From Bacteroidota bacterium (GTDB lineage: Bacteria; Bacteroidota; Ignavibacteria; UBA10030; UBA6906), in contig JAUQWO010000014.1 in NCBI GenBank assembly GCA_030835135.1, forward strand, positions 1 to 64,000: 64,000 nucleotides of DNA. Reading direction: 5' to 3'. Below the pieces are notes generated by a model. That model worked only from the letters and a program-made list of their open reading frames with translations, ran no database searches and had not been told where the DNA came from. This document shows, piece after piece, positions 1 through 8,486 of the stretch. The translations under genes were made by a program, and so were the position numbers. Position 1 is the stretch's first letter. Every line of letters begins with the position of its first letter.

Positions 1-18
1 AATACAACTGTGGACCCC

Positions 19-678
19 ATGAGAAATGGAAAAAAGAAGGCTCCGGCCCCTGTAATCCGCAGATTGTCGACCTATCACCACATCCTGCTCGGGCTCAAAC
101 ATCGCGAAATTCACAGAATTTCAAGCAGCCTCCTCGCAGAACTCCTTGAGTTCAAGCCCATCCAGGTGAGAAAGGACCTCCAGCTTGCCGGACTCGTCGG
201 GCGTCCCAGAACGGGCTTTGAAGTGGAGGAGATGGAACGGGCCATCAGAGAATTTCTTGGATGGTCGCTCGAAAGCAAAGCCGTCCTCTTCGGCATGGGT
301 AACCTCGGCAGCGCACTCCTCAATTATCCCTGGCGCGAGGATCACGGCCTCCGCTTCATCGGTGCATTCGAGACGCAGCAGGAACGGTCGAATATCCTCG
401 TCAATAATGTCCCCGTCTTTCACGTGTCGTACTTTCCCGAATTCGCACGCGAGAACAAGATCGATATCGGGGTCATCGCCGTGCCCGCAGAGGACGCTCA
501 GGACGTCGCCGACATGATCGTTGCGGCGGGGGTGATGGGCATCTGGAATTTCTCCCATACGCACTTGCGGACGCGCCTGGGAGTGAGTGTCGAGAATGCA
601 CTCTTCACGCAGAGTCTGGCGATCCTGACCCGCCGTCTGGTCGAGTCGCGCGTCGCGGAAGGGACTTCACTCGAATGA
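19..678 (+). CDS. rex: Redox-sensing transcriptional repressor Rex
   Basis: Rex represses fermentative and respiratory genes when NADH is low and leaves DNA when NADH binds. The 219-residue product has the family layout: an N-terminal winged helix (LSTYHHILLGL, then SSLLAELLEFKPIQVRKDL) and a Rossmann domain opened by the GMGNLG dinucleotide-binding motif near residue 96, ending in a domain-swap helix. Length is typical (about 210-220). The frame is open nine bases further up to a GTG at 10; I prefer the ATG at 19, but upstream sequence is missing. Its stop overlaps the next gene's start by four bases (ATGA), so the receptor gene is probably translationally coupled to it. No convincing Rex operator (TTGTGA-type palindrome) was found in the window. 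Confidence 0.93.
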   Translation: MRNGKKKAPAPVIRRLSTYHHILLGLKHREIHRISSSLLAELLEFKPIQVRKDLQLAGLVGRPRTGFEVEEMERAIREFLGWSLESKAVLFGMGNLGSALLNYPWREDHGLRFIGAFETQQERSNILVNNVPVFHVSYFPEFARENKIDIGVIAVPAEDAQDVADMIVAAGVMGIWNFSHTHLRTRLGVSVENALFTQSLAILTRRLVESRVAEGTSLE

Positions 679-2990
679 CGATGGGCCGGCGCATCCTACC
701 TCTGGCTCTTGTTCTTGCTGCCGCCGCCATGATCATGCATGCGGCGGGCGTGGAGGGTCTCCCTCTCACGGGCCGACTCACGGATGCCGAGACCGGGCTA
801 CCGGTGGCCGGCGCGCACCTCGTGATCCGGGAAACGGGACGGATGACCGCATCGGATAGCGCCGGAACATTTGTGATCGTTCTTCCGCGAAGCGGCCGCT
901 ATACTCTCACCGTGCGCCACGTCGCCTATGTGACGGTCGAGAAGAGCATCATCGCCGCTCCGGCGACACCTCCGGCCATCCATCTGTCACTCATCCGCGG
1001 CACCGTCCAGGCAGAAGAGGTCGTTGTGCGAAGCACCCGCACCTCTGGAACATATGCGGCGACACCCTTCCCGGTGGCGATACCTGCAGCGCCTGCGCTC
1101 TCCACACCCGCACTCCCGACGATCCCCGATGCGCTCGCCGCGGTCCCCGGCATCGCGCTCGCACGCGACGGCTCCTGGGAGACCTCTCTGAGCGTGCGTG
1201 GCATGGGTCGCACCGGCGTGGTCACGATGGTCGATGATGCGCGCATCGAGACCTCCACCGATCTCGCCGGACCATTGTCCCTGATCGCTGTGCACGATAT
1301 CGAGCGCGTGGAGATTGTGAAGGGCCCGGCATCGAGCCTCGATGGTACCGGTGCTCTCGGCGGCAGCGTGCATTTCATCTCCAGACGTCCGGTGTTCACG
1401 GACCAACCGCGATTCGGCGGACAGTATAGTGCCGACCTCTCGTCGGTGAATGGGGCTGCCGGACAGTTCCTGTCGCTCGATGGCGCCGCGGGACCGGTCG
1501 CGGCCCGTCTCAGCGGCGGGCGCCGCATCGCGCGCAACACCCGTACGCCGGGAGGAACGTTGGAGAATTCCGGGTATACCGATTTCAGCCTGAGCGGCAC
1601 CCTCGGCATCGAACTCGCCGCGGGTCATGCGCTGCTCCTGACCTATCAGCGGGTGCAGGGTGAGGATGCCGGTATCCCGGGCGGGGCGGCGATCGCCGCA
1701 CCGGCACGTGCGACATATACGCTCGCGCGGAGAGAACTGGGGGCGGTGGAATACCGTGCGGCGAACCTCTCGCCGATCCTTCCGCTGCTCACCATCCGCA
1801 TCGCACGCCAGCAGATCGCGCGGAACGTGGAGATCATCCAATCGCCGGCACTCACGCTCACACCCCATGCTGTCCACACGACGAACAGTGCGCAGGCGGA
1901 GGTCCGGCTCCTTCCTCTGACCACGGTCCTCCTCACCGCCGGTGCCGAGATCTGGCAACGATCGCTCGAGAGCTGGCGCGAACGCAGACAGGTGTCCGCG
2001 GGCACGATCACGGGAGAACGCCCGTTGCCCCTGTCGCGATTCCTGAGTGCCGGGATCTTCGCCCAGGGTGAATGGCAGATCGAACCCGGGCTCCTCACGG
2101 TGACATCCGGTGCCCGTCACGACTGGATCGGCGTGCACAATGACGAGGTGTGGTCGCCGGAGTATCTGATCAGTGGCGGTGTGAAACAGATACCTGCGCC
2201 GGGGAGCCGGATGCTGTGGGCAGCACGGTCTGCCCGTGATGCGTCGTGGAGCGCGAATGCAGGCGTCGTGTATAGTCCTGCGCCGGGGTTGGACCTGACG
2301 GCACTCTGTGCAACGGCGTTCCGTTCGCCATCCCTCGAAGAACGCTATGACTTCATCGATCTGGGAACGTATGTCCGGCTCGGCAACCCGGACCTGCACG
2401 CCGAGCAAAGCCTGAGCGTCAACACCGGTGTCCGTTTCCAGCACGCCGGTTCCCGGATCCAGGCGGATTGCTTTCTGAACGGACTCACGGATATGGTCGC
2501 GGAACTGCCGGGGACATTCGAAGGGCGGCGTGCATACATCCGTGCGAACATCGGGAAGGCCCGTCTCTACGGATACGAGGTGAGTCTCGAGCATGCGCCC
2601 GTGAGCTGGGGCACGGTCGCCGTGACCCTCGCCGCGGTGCGCGGGGAGGACCGCGTGAATCACACACCACTGCCACAGATCCCACCCTGGAGCGGGACGG
2701 TGATGTTCGGCGGGACGGTGACGGACGCAGGCAGTCTCACGCTGACCGCGGCCTGGGCGGCACGGCAGGGATCACCGGGCGGCGATGAATCGGCCACGCC
2801 GGGGTACGTGGTCCTGGATGCCGACCTTGTCCCGGTGCCGGTCTCGATCGCCGGGACATCGCTCGCACTGCGCGCAGGGGTGCGGAACATTTTTGACCGC
2901 GACTACCGACTACATCTGTCCACTCTGCGCGGCATCGTCCGTTCGGAACCGGGCAGGAACCTGATCGTCTCAGCAACTATCACGTTCTGA
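675..2990 (+). CDS. TonB-dependent outer-membrane receptor
   Basis: A 771-residue outer-membrane receptor that should import a ligand using TonB-ExbBD energy. It has a signal peptide (about residues 1-27), a carboxypeptidase-regulatory-like beta-sandwich at about 29-110 typical of FCB receptors, a plug domain at about 130-235 (GMGRTGVVTMVDDARI, then VEIVKGPASSLDGTGALGG) and a C-terminal beta-barrel ending in phenylalanine, the usual assembly signal. It lacks SusC features and no SusD partner follows, so the ligand may be a metal chelate, vitamin or similar molecule rather than glycan; this is inference. It overlaps rex by 4 bp and is followed after 13 bp by a transporter gene, suggesting one transcript. 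Confidence 0.9.
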   Translation: MTMGRRILPLALVLAAAAMIMHAAGVEGLPLTGRLTDAETGLPVAGAHLVIRETGRMTASDSAGTFVIVLPRSGRYTLTVRHVAYVTVEKSIIAAPATPPAIHLSLIRGTVQAEEVVVRSTRTSGTYAATPFPVAIPAAPALSTPALPTIPDALAAVPGIALARDGSWETSLSVRGMGRTGVVTMVDDARIETSTDLAGPLSLIAVHDIERVEIVKGPASSLDGTGALGGSVHFISRRPVFTDQPRFGGQYSADLSSVNGAAGQFLSLDGAAGPVAARLSGGRRIARNTRTPGGTLENSGYTDFSLSGTLGIELAAGHALLLTYQRVQGEDAGIPGGAAIAAPARATYTLARRELGAVEYRAANLSPILPLLTIRIARQQIARNVEIIQSPALTLTPHAVHTTNSAQAEVRLLPLTTVLLTAGAEIWQRSLESWRERRQVSAGTITGERPLPLSRFLSAGIFAQGEWQIEPGLLTVTSGARHDWIGVHNDEVWSPEYLISGGVKQIPAPGSRMLWAARSARDASWSANAGVVYSPAPGLDLTALCATAFRSPSLEERYDFIDLGTYVRLGNPDLHAEQSLSVNTGVRFQHAGSRIQADCFLNGLTDMVAELPGTFEGRRAYIRANIGKARLYGYEVSLEHAPVSWGTVAVTLAAVRGEDRVNHTPLPQIPPWSGTVMFGGTVTDAGSLTLTAAWAARQGSPGGDESATPGYVVLDADLVPVPVSIAGTSLALRAGVRNIFDRDYRLHLSTLRGIVRSEPGRNLIVSATITF

Positions 2991-3003
2991 GGCCGCGCCG
3001 ACA

Positions 3004-3885
3004 ATGCCCTGGTTCCTCCTTGCCACGATCTCTGCGCTTCTGTCTGCCGCTGCCGCGGTCCTGCAGAAGAAAAGCCTTCTGCAGACCCGGGCGCTGCCGT
3101 TCGCGTTCGTGCTCTCCTTTGTCATCATGCTCCTCTCCGTGGTGTTCCTTGCCGGCGTGGACGCGCTGGACGTGCCACCGCTGGTTCTCGCGCTTCTCGT
3201 CGGGAAGAGTCTGGTCGGTGGCACTGCATTCCTCTGTGTGATGATGTCCCTGGAGGGCGGACAGATCAGCACCGTCCTCCCGCTCATGGGACTGACCCCC
3301 GCCATGACCGCGGTCCTGTCGTTCCTGCTCACCGGGGAGACGATGACATGGACCGAGTGGGTGGGTCTCGCCGTCATGATGACCGGCGTGTATCTGGTCG
3401 AGTGGAAGCCGGAAGGGCGGGGCACCTGGGCCGCACGGGTGCAGACGGTTCTGACCGAACGCCGGCTGATCATCCTGGCGCTTCTGCTCTTCGCTGTCTC
3501 CTCTGTCGCTGATAAACTGCTGGTGAGCACGCACAAGACCGATCCCCGTCTCGTGCTCGTCTATCAGCACGTGGTCTTCTGCCTGTTGTTCGGAGGGATG
3601 CTGCTTCTGCGGAAGGTCCCGGTGGGGGAGGTCGTCCGTCAGGCGAGACGCCAGCTCCCGCTGTTCCTCGTCATTGCCCTGGTGACGATCGGCTACCGGT
3701 ATGCGCAGCTCGAGGCGACGCGGCTTGCGCCGGTCGCCCTCGTTCTCGCGGTGAAGCGGACCTCGATCGTCTATGCATCGTTGCTGGGAGGGAAGATCTT
3801 CGCGGATGACCGGCTGGGTCTGCGCCTCGCCGGCGCCGCGCTCATCGTTGCGGCCGGATTCATCATCCTGCGGAACGTGGGCTGA
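3004..3885 (+). CDS. EamA/DMT-family inner-membrane transporter
   Basis: A 293-residue, very hydrophobic protein with about ten predicted membrane helices in two repeated halves (residues about 2-137 and 153-291), the drug/metabolite transporter EamA layout. The first half keeps the conserved pattern around LPLMGLTPAMTAVLSFLL and the second half repeats it around LAPVALVLAVKRTSIVYASL. The substrate cannot be read from sequence. It starts 13 bp after the TonB-dependent receptor on the same strand, so the pair may form an outer- and inner-membrane route for one compound. It converges with the next gene, with only 8 bp between stop codons and no clear terminator hairpin. Confidence 0.85.
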   Translation: MPWFLLATISALLSAAAAVLQKKSLLQTRALPFAFVLSFVIMLLSVVFLAGVDALDVPPLVLALLVGKSLVGGTAFLCVMMSLEGGQISTVLPLMGLTPAMTAVLSFLLTGETMTWTEWVGLAVMMTGVYLVEWKPEGRGTWAARVQTVLTERRLIILALLLFAVSSVADKLLVSTHKTDPRLVLVYQHVVFCLLFGGMLLLRKVPVGEVVRQARRQLPLFLVIALVTIGYRYAQLEATRLAPVALVLAVKRTSIVYASLLGGKIFADDRLGLRLAGAALIVAAGFIILRNVG

Positions 3886-3893
3886 CCCCTCGC

Positions 3894-4766
3894 TCAGGGC
3901 CTCTCGGCTGTTGCCCGCAGGATGAACTCGACGATCGGTGCCGGATCGATGAGACTGTGCGGATGATGCCCGACCCCCGGCTTGCGTATCACCGTGATGC
4001 GTCCACCCGCAGCGAGCACCCTTCGTTCAAAGGGGTCGGTATTCTCGCTGAGAGGCACCGTCATGTCAGCGTCGCCACAGACGTGAAGCATCGGGTATCC
4101 GCCTGCGGCGATCTCCGCCGCCCGATCGAGCGGATTGCCTCTCCAGGCGAGGGCTTCCTCATCCGAGTGCAGCCCGAATTCCTGCTTGAACAGCTCCCAC
4201 AGCGGATGTTTTCCCTTGCCCGTGTCCTTATACCCCGGCCAACTCTTGAAATCCAGTGACGGTGCATCGGCATACACGCAACTGACGCGGTCGGGGTAGG
4301 CGAGTGCATACAGGTACACGTACAGCCCGCCCCGGCTGAACCCCATGAGGGCTGCGCGCCGTGAAAGCCCCGCCGCCACGAGCCGCCGGTAGAACCGGTC
4401 CCAGATCCCGATCGCTTCTGCGTTACCGAACAGCTCGGCCACATCGCAATACACCAGATGATATCCCTGTGCGAGCAGTGCGAGCTCGGTCTGTGGTTCA
4501 TGTCCCCAGAAGCGCGCACGCCAGAGCCACGGATGGCCCGGCGCCGCATGTCCCGGCACGACGATCCGGGCGTCATGGCCTTCGAAGCTGAACGAACAGC
4601 AATCAAAGCCATGATAGTTCGTGTGTACGCCGGTGACACCGGCGCGCCGGAGGACATCGAAGGCCGTGGTATCCGGTGGCGCGGCGGCGACCGCCGTTGC
4701 GCACGCGAGCACCATCAGGAACACCCATGCGGATGCCCGGGGGGATGCGGCACGGTGGATGCTCAT
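3894..4766 (-). CDS. Secreted alpha/beta hydrolase
   Basis: A 290-residue alpha/beta-hydrolase-fold protein. A signal peptide covers about residues 1-29 (hydrophobic core VFLMVLACATAVAAA). The nucleophile elbow is GFSRGG with Ser144; the later CGDADMTVP carries a plausible catalytic Asp and GVGHHPH the catalytic His. The sequence resembles acetyl-xylan-esterase-like or dienelactone-hydrolase-like predicted esterases, but the substrate is unknown. The frame is open further upstream; the ATG at 4766 is chosen because it overlaps the stop of the prolyl oligopeptidase gene by four bases (ATGA) and begins a proper signal peptide. The two genes are therefore probably co-translated and act together outside the cytoplasm. 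Confidence 0.82.
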   Translation of the reverse strand: MSIHRAASPRASAWVFLMVLACATAVAAAPPDTTAFDVLRRAGVTGVHTNYHGFDCCSFSFEGHDARIVVPGHAAPGHPWLWRARFWGHEPQTELALLAQGYHLVYCDVAELFGNAEAIGIWDRFYRRLVAAGLSRRAALMGFSRGGLYVYLYALAYPDRVSCVYADAPSLDFKSWPGYKDTGKGKHPLWELFKQEFGLHSDEEALAWRGNPLDRAAEIAAGGYPMLHVCGDADMTVPLSENTDPFERRVLAAGGRITVIRKPGVGHHPHSLIDPAPIVEFILRATAERP

Positions 4767-6871
4767 TCGTTCACGCCCAACAGGTGGAGCATGAAGGCAT
4801 ACTTGAGTGCCGTGAGCTTCTGGCGCTCGAACCGTCCGGATTCTCCCGCATGCCCTGCCCCCATGTTCACTTTGAAGAGGATCGGATCGTCGCCCGTGTT
4901 GTGCTCGCGTACCCGCGCCACCCATTTGGCGGGTGAGAAGACGGGGACCTGCGTGTCGTTCAGGCCGCCGGTAGCGAGGATCGCCGGATAGCGTGCGGAC
5001 TTCACGTTGTCGTACGGCGACCAGGTGAGGAGGTACTCATAGTGTTCGCGGTTCGCGGGATTCCCCCATTCGTCGTACTCGAGCGTGGTAAGGGGGAGGG
5101 CGGGGTTCTCCATATCCGTGATCACGTCCATCCACGGGACATCCGCGATGATGCCACGGAAGAGGTCCGGCCGCATATTGATCACCGCACCCATCAGCAT
5201 GCCGCCCGCGCTGCCGCCGTTGGCGAACAGGCGGTCGACCGATGTGTAGCGCTCGTTCACGAGGTACTGTGCACAGGCGACGAAGTCCTCGAACGTGTGC
5301 TTCTTCGTCAGGACCTTCCCATCATCGTACCATTGCCGGCCCATTTCCTGTCCACCCCGGACGTGTGCGATCCCGAACCCGAACCCGCGGTCCAGCAAGC
5401 TCACCACCGACGATGTGAAGTAGGGATCAGAATTGGCGCCATACGAGCCGTAGGCGTACAGCAGGAACGGATCGCTGCCGTCATGCGCGAAGCGATCGGT
5501 GCGGTAGACGATGCTCATGGGAACACGCACGCCGTTCCCGGCGTCCACCCACACCCGCTGTGTGGTATACAGCGATGGGTCGAACCCCGGGACGCGGTCG
5601 CGCTTGAGCAGCGAGGCGGTACGTGTGGGGATGTCGTAGCGGTACTCGGACCGTGGCGTTGTCAGCGACGTGTAGGTGTAGCGGATGCTGTCCTGGTCGT
5701 ACCGGTCGGTCGCGAGCGAGAGCCCCGCAACATAGGCGGGTTCCGAGAACTGGACGTTCGCCTCGGTGCCCGTCGTCCGGTCGCGGATGACGATCGTGGT
5801 CAGTCCATTGACCCGGTATTGAGAAACGATGAAACGGGCAAGGACCTCGGTGCTTTCCAGCAGTGCCTCCGGCCGGTGGGGAAGGACATCCTTCCAATGG
5901 GCCATGCCGGGGGACATCACCGGGGCGTTCACCAGTTTGAAGTTCTTTGCATCCCGGTTGGTCATGATGAAGAAGGATCCTTCGGCATGCTCGGCGACCG
6001 CATACAGCATGTCGGGCTGACGCTTCTGGATCAGGACCGGCGGAACGTCGGGCCGGTCCGCCGCGATCGCCCGCCACTCGCTGGCGAGCGTACTCGTGGA
6101 CGCGATGAAGATGAATGCATGGTCCCGCGAGGTGCCGAGCCGGACACTGAACGTGCTATCCGCTTCCGCGTAGACCTCCGCGTCCGAGGCCGGATCGGTG
6201 CCCACCGTGTGGCGCATCACCCTGTAGGCACGGACGGTCGGGTCGTTCAGCACATAATAGAGGGAACGGCTGTCATTGGACCATGCATAATTCCCGCTGG
6301 TGTTGACGATGACATCCGGGAGATCCGTACCGGTGCTCAGGTCCCGGATGCGCAGGACACATCGCCTGTCCCCCGTGGTGTCGGTGCCATACGCCACACG
6401 GCTGTTCCCCGGATCCACGCTGTACCCGCGGATCATGAAGATCTGATGTCCGGACGCAAGCGCCGGCACATCCAGGAAGATCTCCTCGCTCGCCGTCTGG
6501 CTCCCTTTCTTCCTGCAGAAGAAGGGATACTGCTGTCCTTTCTCGAACCGTGTATAGTACCAATAGCTATTGAGCATGACGGGCAACGATGACTGATCCG
6601 GGTCGATGCGTCCCACCAGCTCGTCGTAGATCTTCTTCTGCAGATCGTTCGTCGGCTCGAGCATCGCCGCGGTGTATGCATTTTCCCTGGTCAGGTGGTC
6701 GATGAGTCCCGGATCGGAAGCATCGTTCATCCATGCGTAGTCATCGACCCGTGTATGGCCGAATTCGGTGTAGGTCTTCGGGGCCTTCCGTGCCTCGGGT
6801 GGGACCGGCTTGCTGCAGGAGATGAACAGGATGGCAAGCAGGGAAACGACAATGGTCAGCGTGCGGCGCAT
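4763..6871 (-). CDS. S9 family prolyl oligopeptidase (oligopeptidase B type), lipoprotein
   Basis: A 702-residue S9A serine peptidase that cleaves short peptides. The N-terminus is a lipoprotein signal with the invariant Cys after LFIS, so it should be envelope-anchored. A beta-propeller fills about residues 60-430 and the hydrolase domain follows. The catalytic triad is visible: Ser554 in GGSAGG, Asp639 in GLNDTQV and His674 in GAGHAGESG. The opening PKTYTEFGHTRVDDYAWM is the typical family start of the mature protein. The ATG at 6871 has AAAGG seven bases upstream; longer frames to 7048 lack a credible signal. It is translationally coupled to the esterase-like gene downstream. Confidence 0.92.
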   Translation of the reverse strand: MRRTLTIVVSLLAILFISCSKPVPPEARKAPKTYTEFGHTRVDDYAWMNDASDPGLIDHLTRENAYTAAMLEPTNDLQKKIYDELVGRIDPDQSSLPVMLNSYWYYTRFEKGQQYPFFCRKKGSQTASEEIFLDVPALASGHQIFMIRGYSVDPGNSRVAYGTDTTGDRRCVLRIRDLSTGTDLPDVIVNTSGNYAWSNDSRSLYYVLNDPTVRAYRVMRHTVGTDPASDAEVYAEADSTFSVRLGTSRDHAFIFIASTSTLASEWRAIAADRPDVPPVLIQKRQPDMLYAVAEHAEGSFFIMTNRDAKNFKLVNAPVMSPGMAHWKDVLPHRPEALLESTEVLARFIVSQYRVNGLTTIVIRDRTTGTEANVQFSEPAYVAGLSLATDRYDQDSIRYTYTSLTTPRSEYRYDIPTRTASLLKRDRVPGFDPSLYTTQRVWVDAGNGVRVPMSIVYRTDRFAHDGSDPFLLYAYGSYGANSDPYFTSSVVSLLDRGFGFGIAHVRGGQEMGRQWYDDGKVLTKKHTFEDFVACAQYLVNERYTSVDRLFANGGSAGGMLMGAVINMRPDLFRGIIADVPWMDVITDMENPALPLTTLEYDEWGNPANREHYEYLLTWSPYDNVKSARYPAILATGGLNDTQVPVFSPAKWVARVREHNTGDDPILFKVNMGAGHAGESGRFERQKLTALKYAFMLHLLGVNE

Positions 6872-6970
6872 GGGGGTGCCTTTCATGAAGATGGATGAAC
6901 GTACGAACACCGGGCGAAAGAAGAAAGTGGAAAGCGGTGGGTGGGGAGGAGGGGAAAGAAAACATACTGT

Positions 6971-7000
6971 GCCCGTGGCGCGGGACGCCACACCACGGGC
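6971..7000 (-). terminator. Probable rho-independent terminator after the small cytochrome gene
   Basis: On the minus strand an inverted repeat (GCCCGTGG at one end, CCACGGGC at the other; an alternative inner stem GTGGCG/CGCCAC) is followed a few bases later by a T-rich run (GTTTTCTTTC). It lies 18 bp past the stop at 7018 and before the oligopeptidase gene, so it would separate the two transcripts. Confidence 0.5.
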
Positions 7001-7017
7001 GCTGAGTGGAGGTCGGG

Positions 7018-7392
7018 TCAGTTGTTCAATGCACCCTGGGTGATCCATTCGGCGATGAGCGCGACCTCGTCCTTCGGCAGGAGACCCTGACCCGAAGTGT
7101 CGGGGGGCATCCGGTAATGTGCCTGGCTGGTCGAGCTCAGGATGAACAACCAGCTCTTCATGTAATCTCCGGGGATGACCAGCGGCTTCTTTCCCGGGAG
7201 GATGCGGGATGCCATCATCGCATCATACGATGTCAGGACGATCTTTCCTTCGACCCGGTCCCCTCCGTGACATGCGATGCAACGGGTATTCAGGATCGGT
7301 TGGATCTTTGCTGCATAACTCACCGGTTCAACCTTTTTCCCGCCGCACCCGATGAGCGCGGCAGCGATAAGAACGGCACAGAAGAGTCTCAT
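7018..7392 (-). CDS. Small c-type cytochrome-like lipoprotein
   Basis: A 124-residue protein with a lipoprotein signal (AAALIGC; Cys16) and one haem-c attachment motif CIACH in the context ILNTRCIACHGGD, plus a later MPP that could supply the axial Met. It resembles the short cytochrome domains often found with PSD/DUF1549-type proteins. The ATG at 7392 is chosen: GGGAGG lies 5 bases upstream, and the longer frame to 7617 would start inside the -35 box of the promoter at 7589-7617. It is a homologue of the domain in the gene at 38131-38778, which uses a type IX tail instead of a lipid anchor. Role in electron transfer is inferred from the haem motif only. Confidence 0.75.
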   Translation of the reverse strand: MRLFCAVLIAAALIGCGGKKVEPVSYAAKIQPILNTRCIACHGGDRVEGKIVLTSYDAMMASRILPGKKPLVIPGDYMKSWLFILSSTSQAHYRMPPDTSGQGLLPKDEVALIAEWITQGALNN

Positions 7393-7588
7393 AGGTGCCT
7401 CCCGGACGTTTGGGAACACAGCATGGGCAACGGGTGGGTCCGGAGGGTGCGGGAACTGATGGCCGTGTCGGGCCGTTCTACAAGGGCGAGTCTGCTGGGC
7501 GTGGCAACCTCCTCTCCGGACGATTCCGTGAGTGGTGCACAGCGCGACGGGTGAGGACTTCAGCCTCCATCGTCGCCCTGCTGCGGAA

Positions 7589-7617
7589 AAGATACACCGG
7601 CATCGCGCCAAAGTCAA
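7589..7617 (-). promoter_or_regulatory. Predicted sigma70-type promoter for the cytochrome-like lipoprotein gene
   Basis: Read on the minus strand: TTGACT, 17 bases, TATCTT. The transcript would have a leader of about 190 bases before the ATG at 7392; no known riboswitch was recognised in it. Confidence 0.55.
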
Positions 7618-7649
7618 GATGAACCGATCACCCCCCCAGGACGAACGGC

Positions 7650-8483
7650 ATGGACGATCTGGCGTTTCTCACGGATGAGCAGATCATGTTCTTCCATCGC
7701 GAAGGATATCTGTCGGTCCCCCGCGTGACCACGGACGCGGACGTGACCTTCCTGCGTCGGTCCTATGACCGGATATTCGCCGGGCAAGCCGGACGTGACG
7801 TGGGCGACCAATTCGATCTCGCCGGAACGGACGAGGAGGGGAGGAAGGCGTCGCTGCCGCAGATCCTGCATCCGGCAAAATACGCTCCGGAAATGAACAC
7901 GTCTGCCCTCCTGAAGAATGCAACGATCATGGCCAGGCTTTTGCTCGGACCCGATGCCGTGTGCGAGATCGCTCACGCGATCAACAAACCACCGGACGGC
8001 GGTGCCGAGACCCCATGGCACCAGGATGCCGCCTACTGGGATCCGGAGCTCCGGTATACGGCGATCAGCATCTGGGTCCCCCTGCAGGAGGCGACGGTGG
8101 AGAATGGCTGCATGGAGTTCGTGCCGGGAAGCCAGACGCTGGATGTCCTCCGTCATCGCAGCATCAACGATGATCCGCGCATTCATGGCCTGGAACTGCA
8201 TCCCGACGAGATGGCGCGGACGCATCAGGCGGTCCGGTGTCCGCTCCCTGCCGGGGGCGCGACATTCCATGGGCCCTACATGTTGCACCATACCGGTCCG
8301 AACAGGTCGTCAGGACCCCGGCGCGCGCTGATCCTGAATGCCGGGATCCCGCCGGTCCGCCGCGAGCTACCCCTGCGGTTCGCGTGGATGGAAGAGAAGA
8401 AGACAGCGCGTGAGGAACGCGCCCGGAGCGCCCGTGCGCAGGGGATCGATCCCGGCGGCGCACCCACGGGTGAAGTTCGCTGA
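7650..8483 (+). CDS. Phytanoyl-CoA dioxygenase (PhyH) family protein
   Basis: A 277-residue Fe(II)/2-oxoglutarate-dependent oxygenase of the PhyH family, which hydroxylates varied small molecules. The metal-binding HxD is seen at His124-Asp126 in TPWHQDAAYW, and the distal His at 213/214 in YMLHHTGPN. The N-terminus (FLTDEQIMFFHREGYLSVP) is typical of the family, and length is normal. The ATG at 7650 has AGGA about nine bases upstream. No neighbouring biosynthetic genes reveal the substrate. It converges with the M28 peptidase gene, three bases apart. Confidence 0.88.
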   Translation: MDDLAFLTDEQIMFFHREGYLSVPRVTTDADVTFLRRSYDRIFAGQAGRDVGDQFDLAGTDEEGRKASLPQILHPAKYAPEMNTSALLKNATIMARLLLGPDAVCEIAHAINKPPDGGAETPWHQDAAYWDPELRYTAISIWVPLQEATVENGCMEFVPGSQTLDVLRHRSINDDPRIHGLELHPDEMARTHQAVRCPLPAGGATFHGPYMLHHTGPNRSSGPRRALILNAGIPPVRRELPLRFAWMEEKKTAREERARSARAQGIDPGGAPTGEVR

Positions 8484-8486
8484 GCG

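Noticed and set aside
926-2663. Long open frames antisense to the TonB receptor gene
   Set aside because: They follow from high GC codon bias in the real gene, show no domain sense, and have no ribosome sites.
7393-7617. Upstream extension of the small cytochrome lipoprotein gene
   Set aside because: It would begin inside a promoter and would bury the lipoprotein signal in the middle of the protein.
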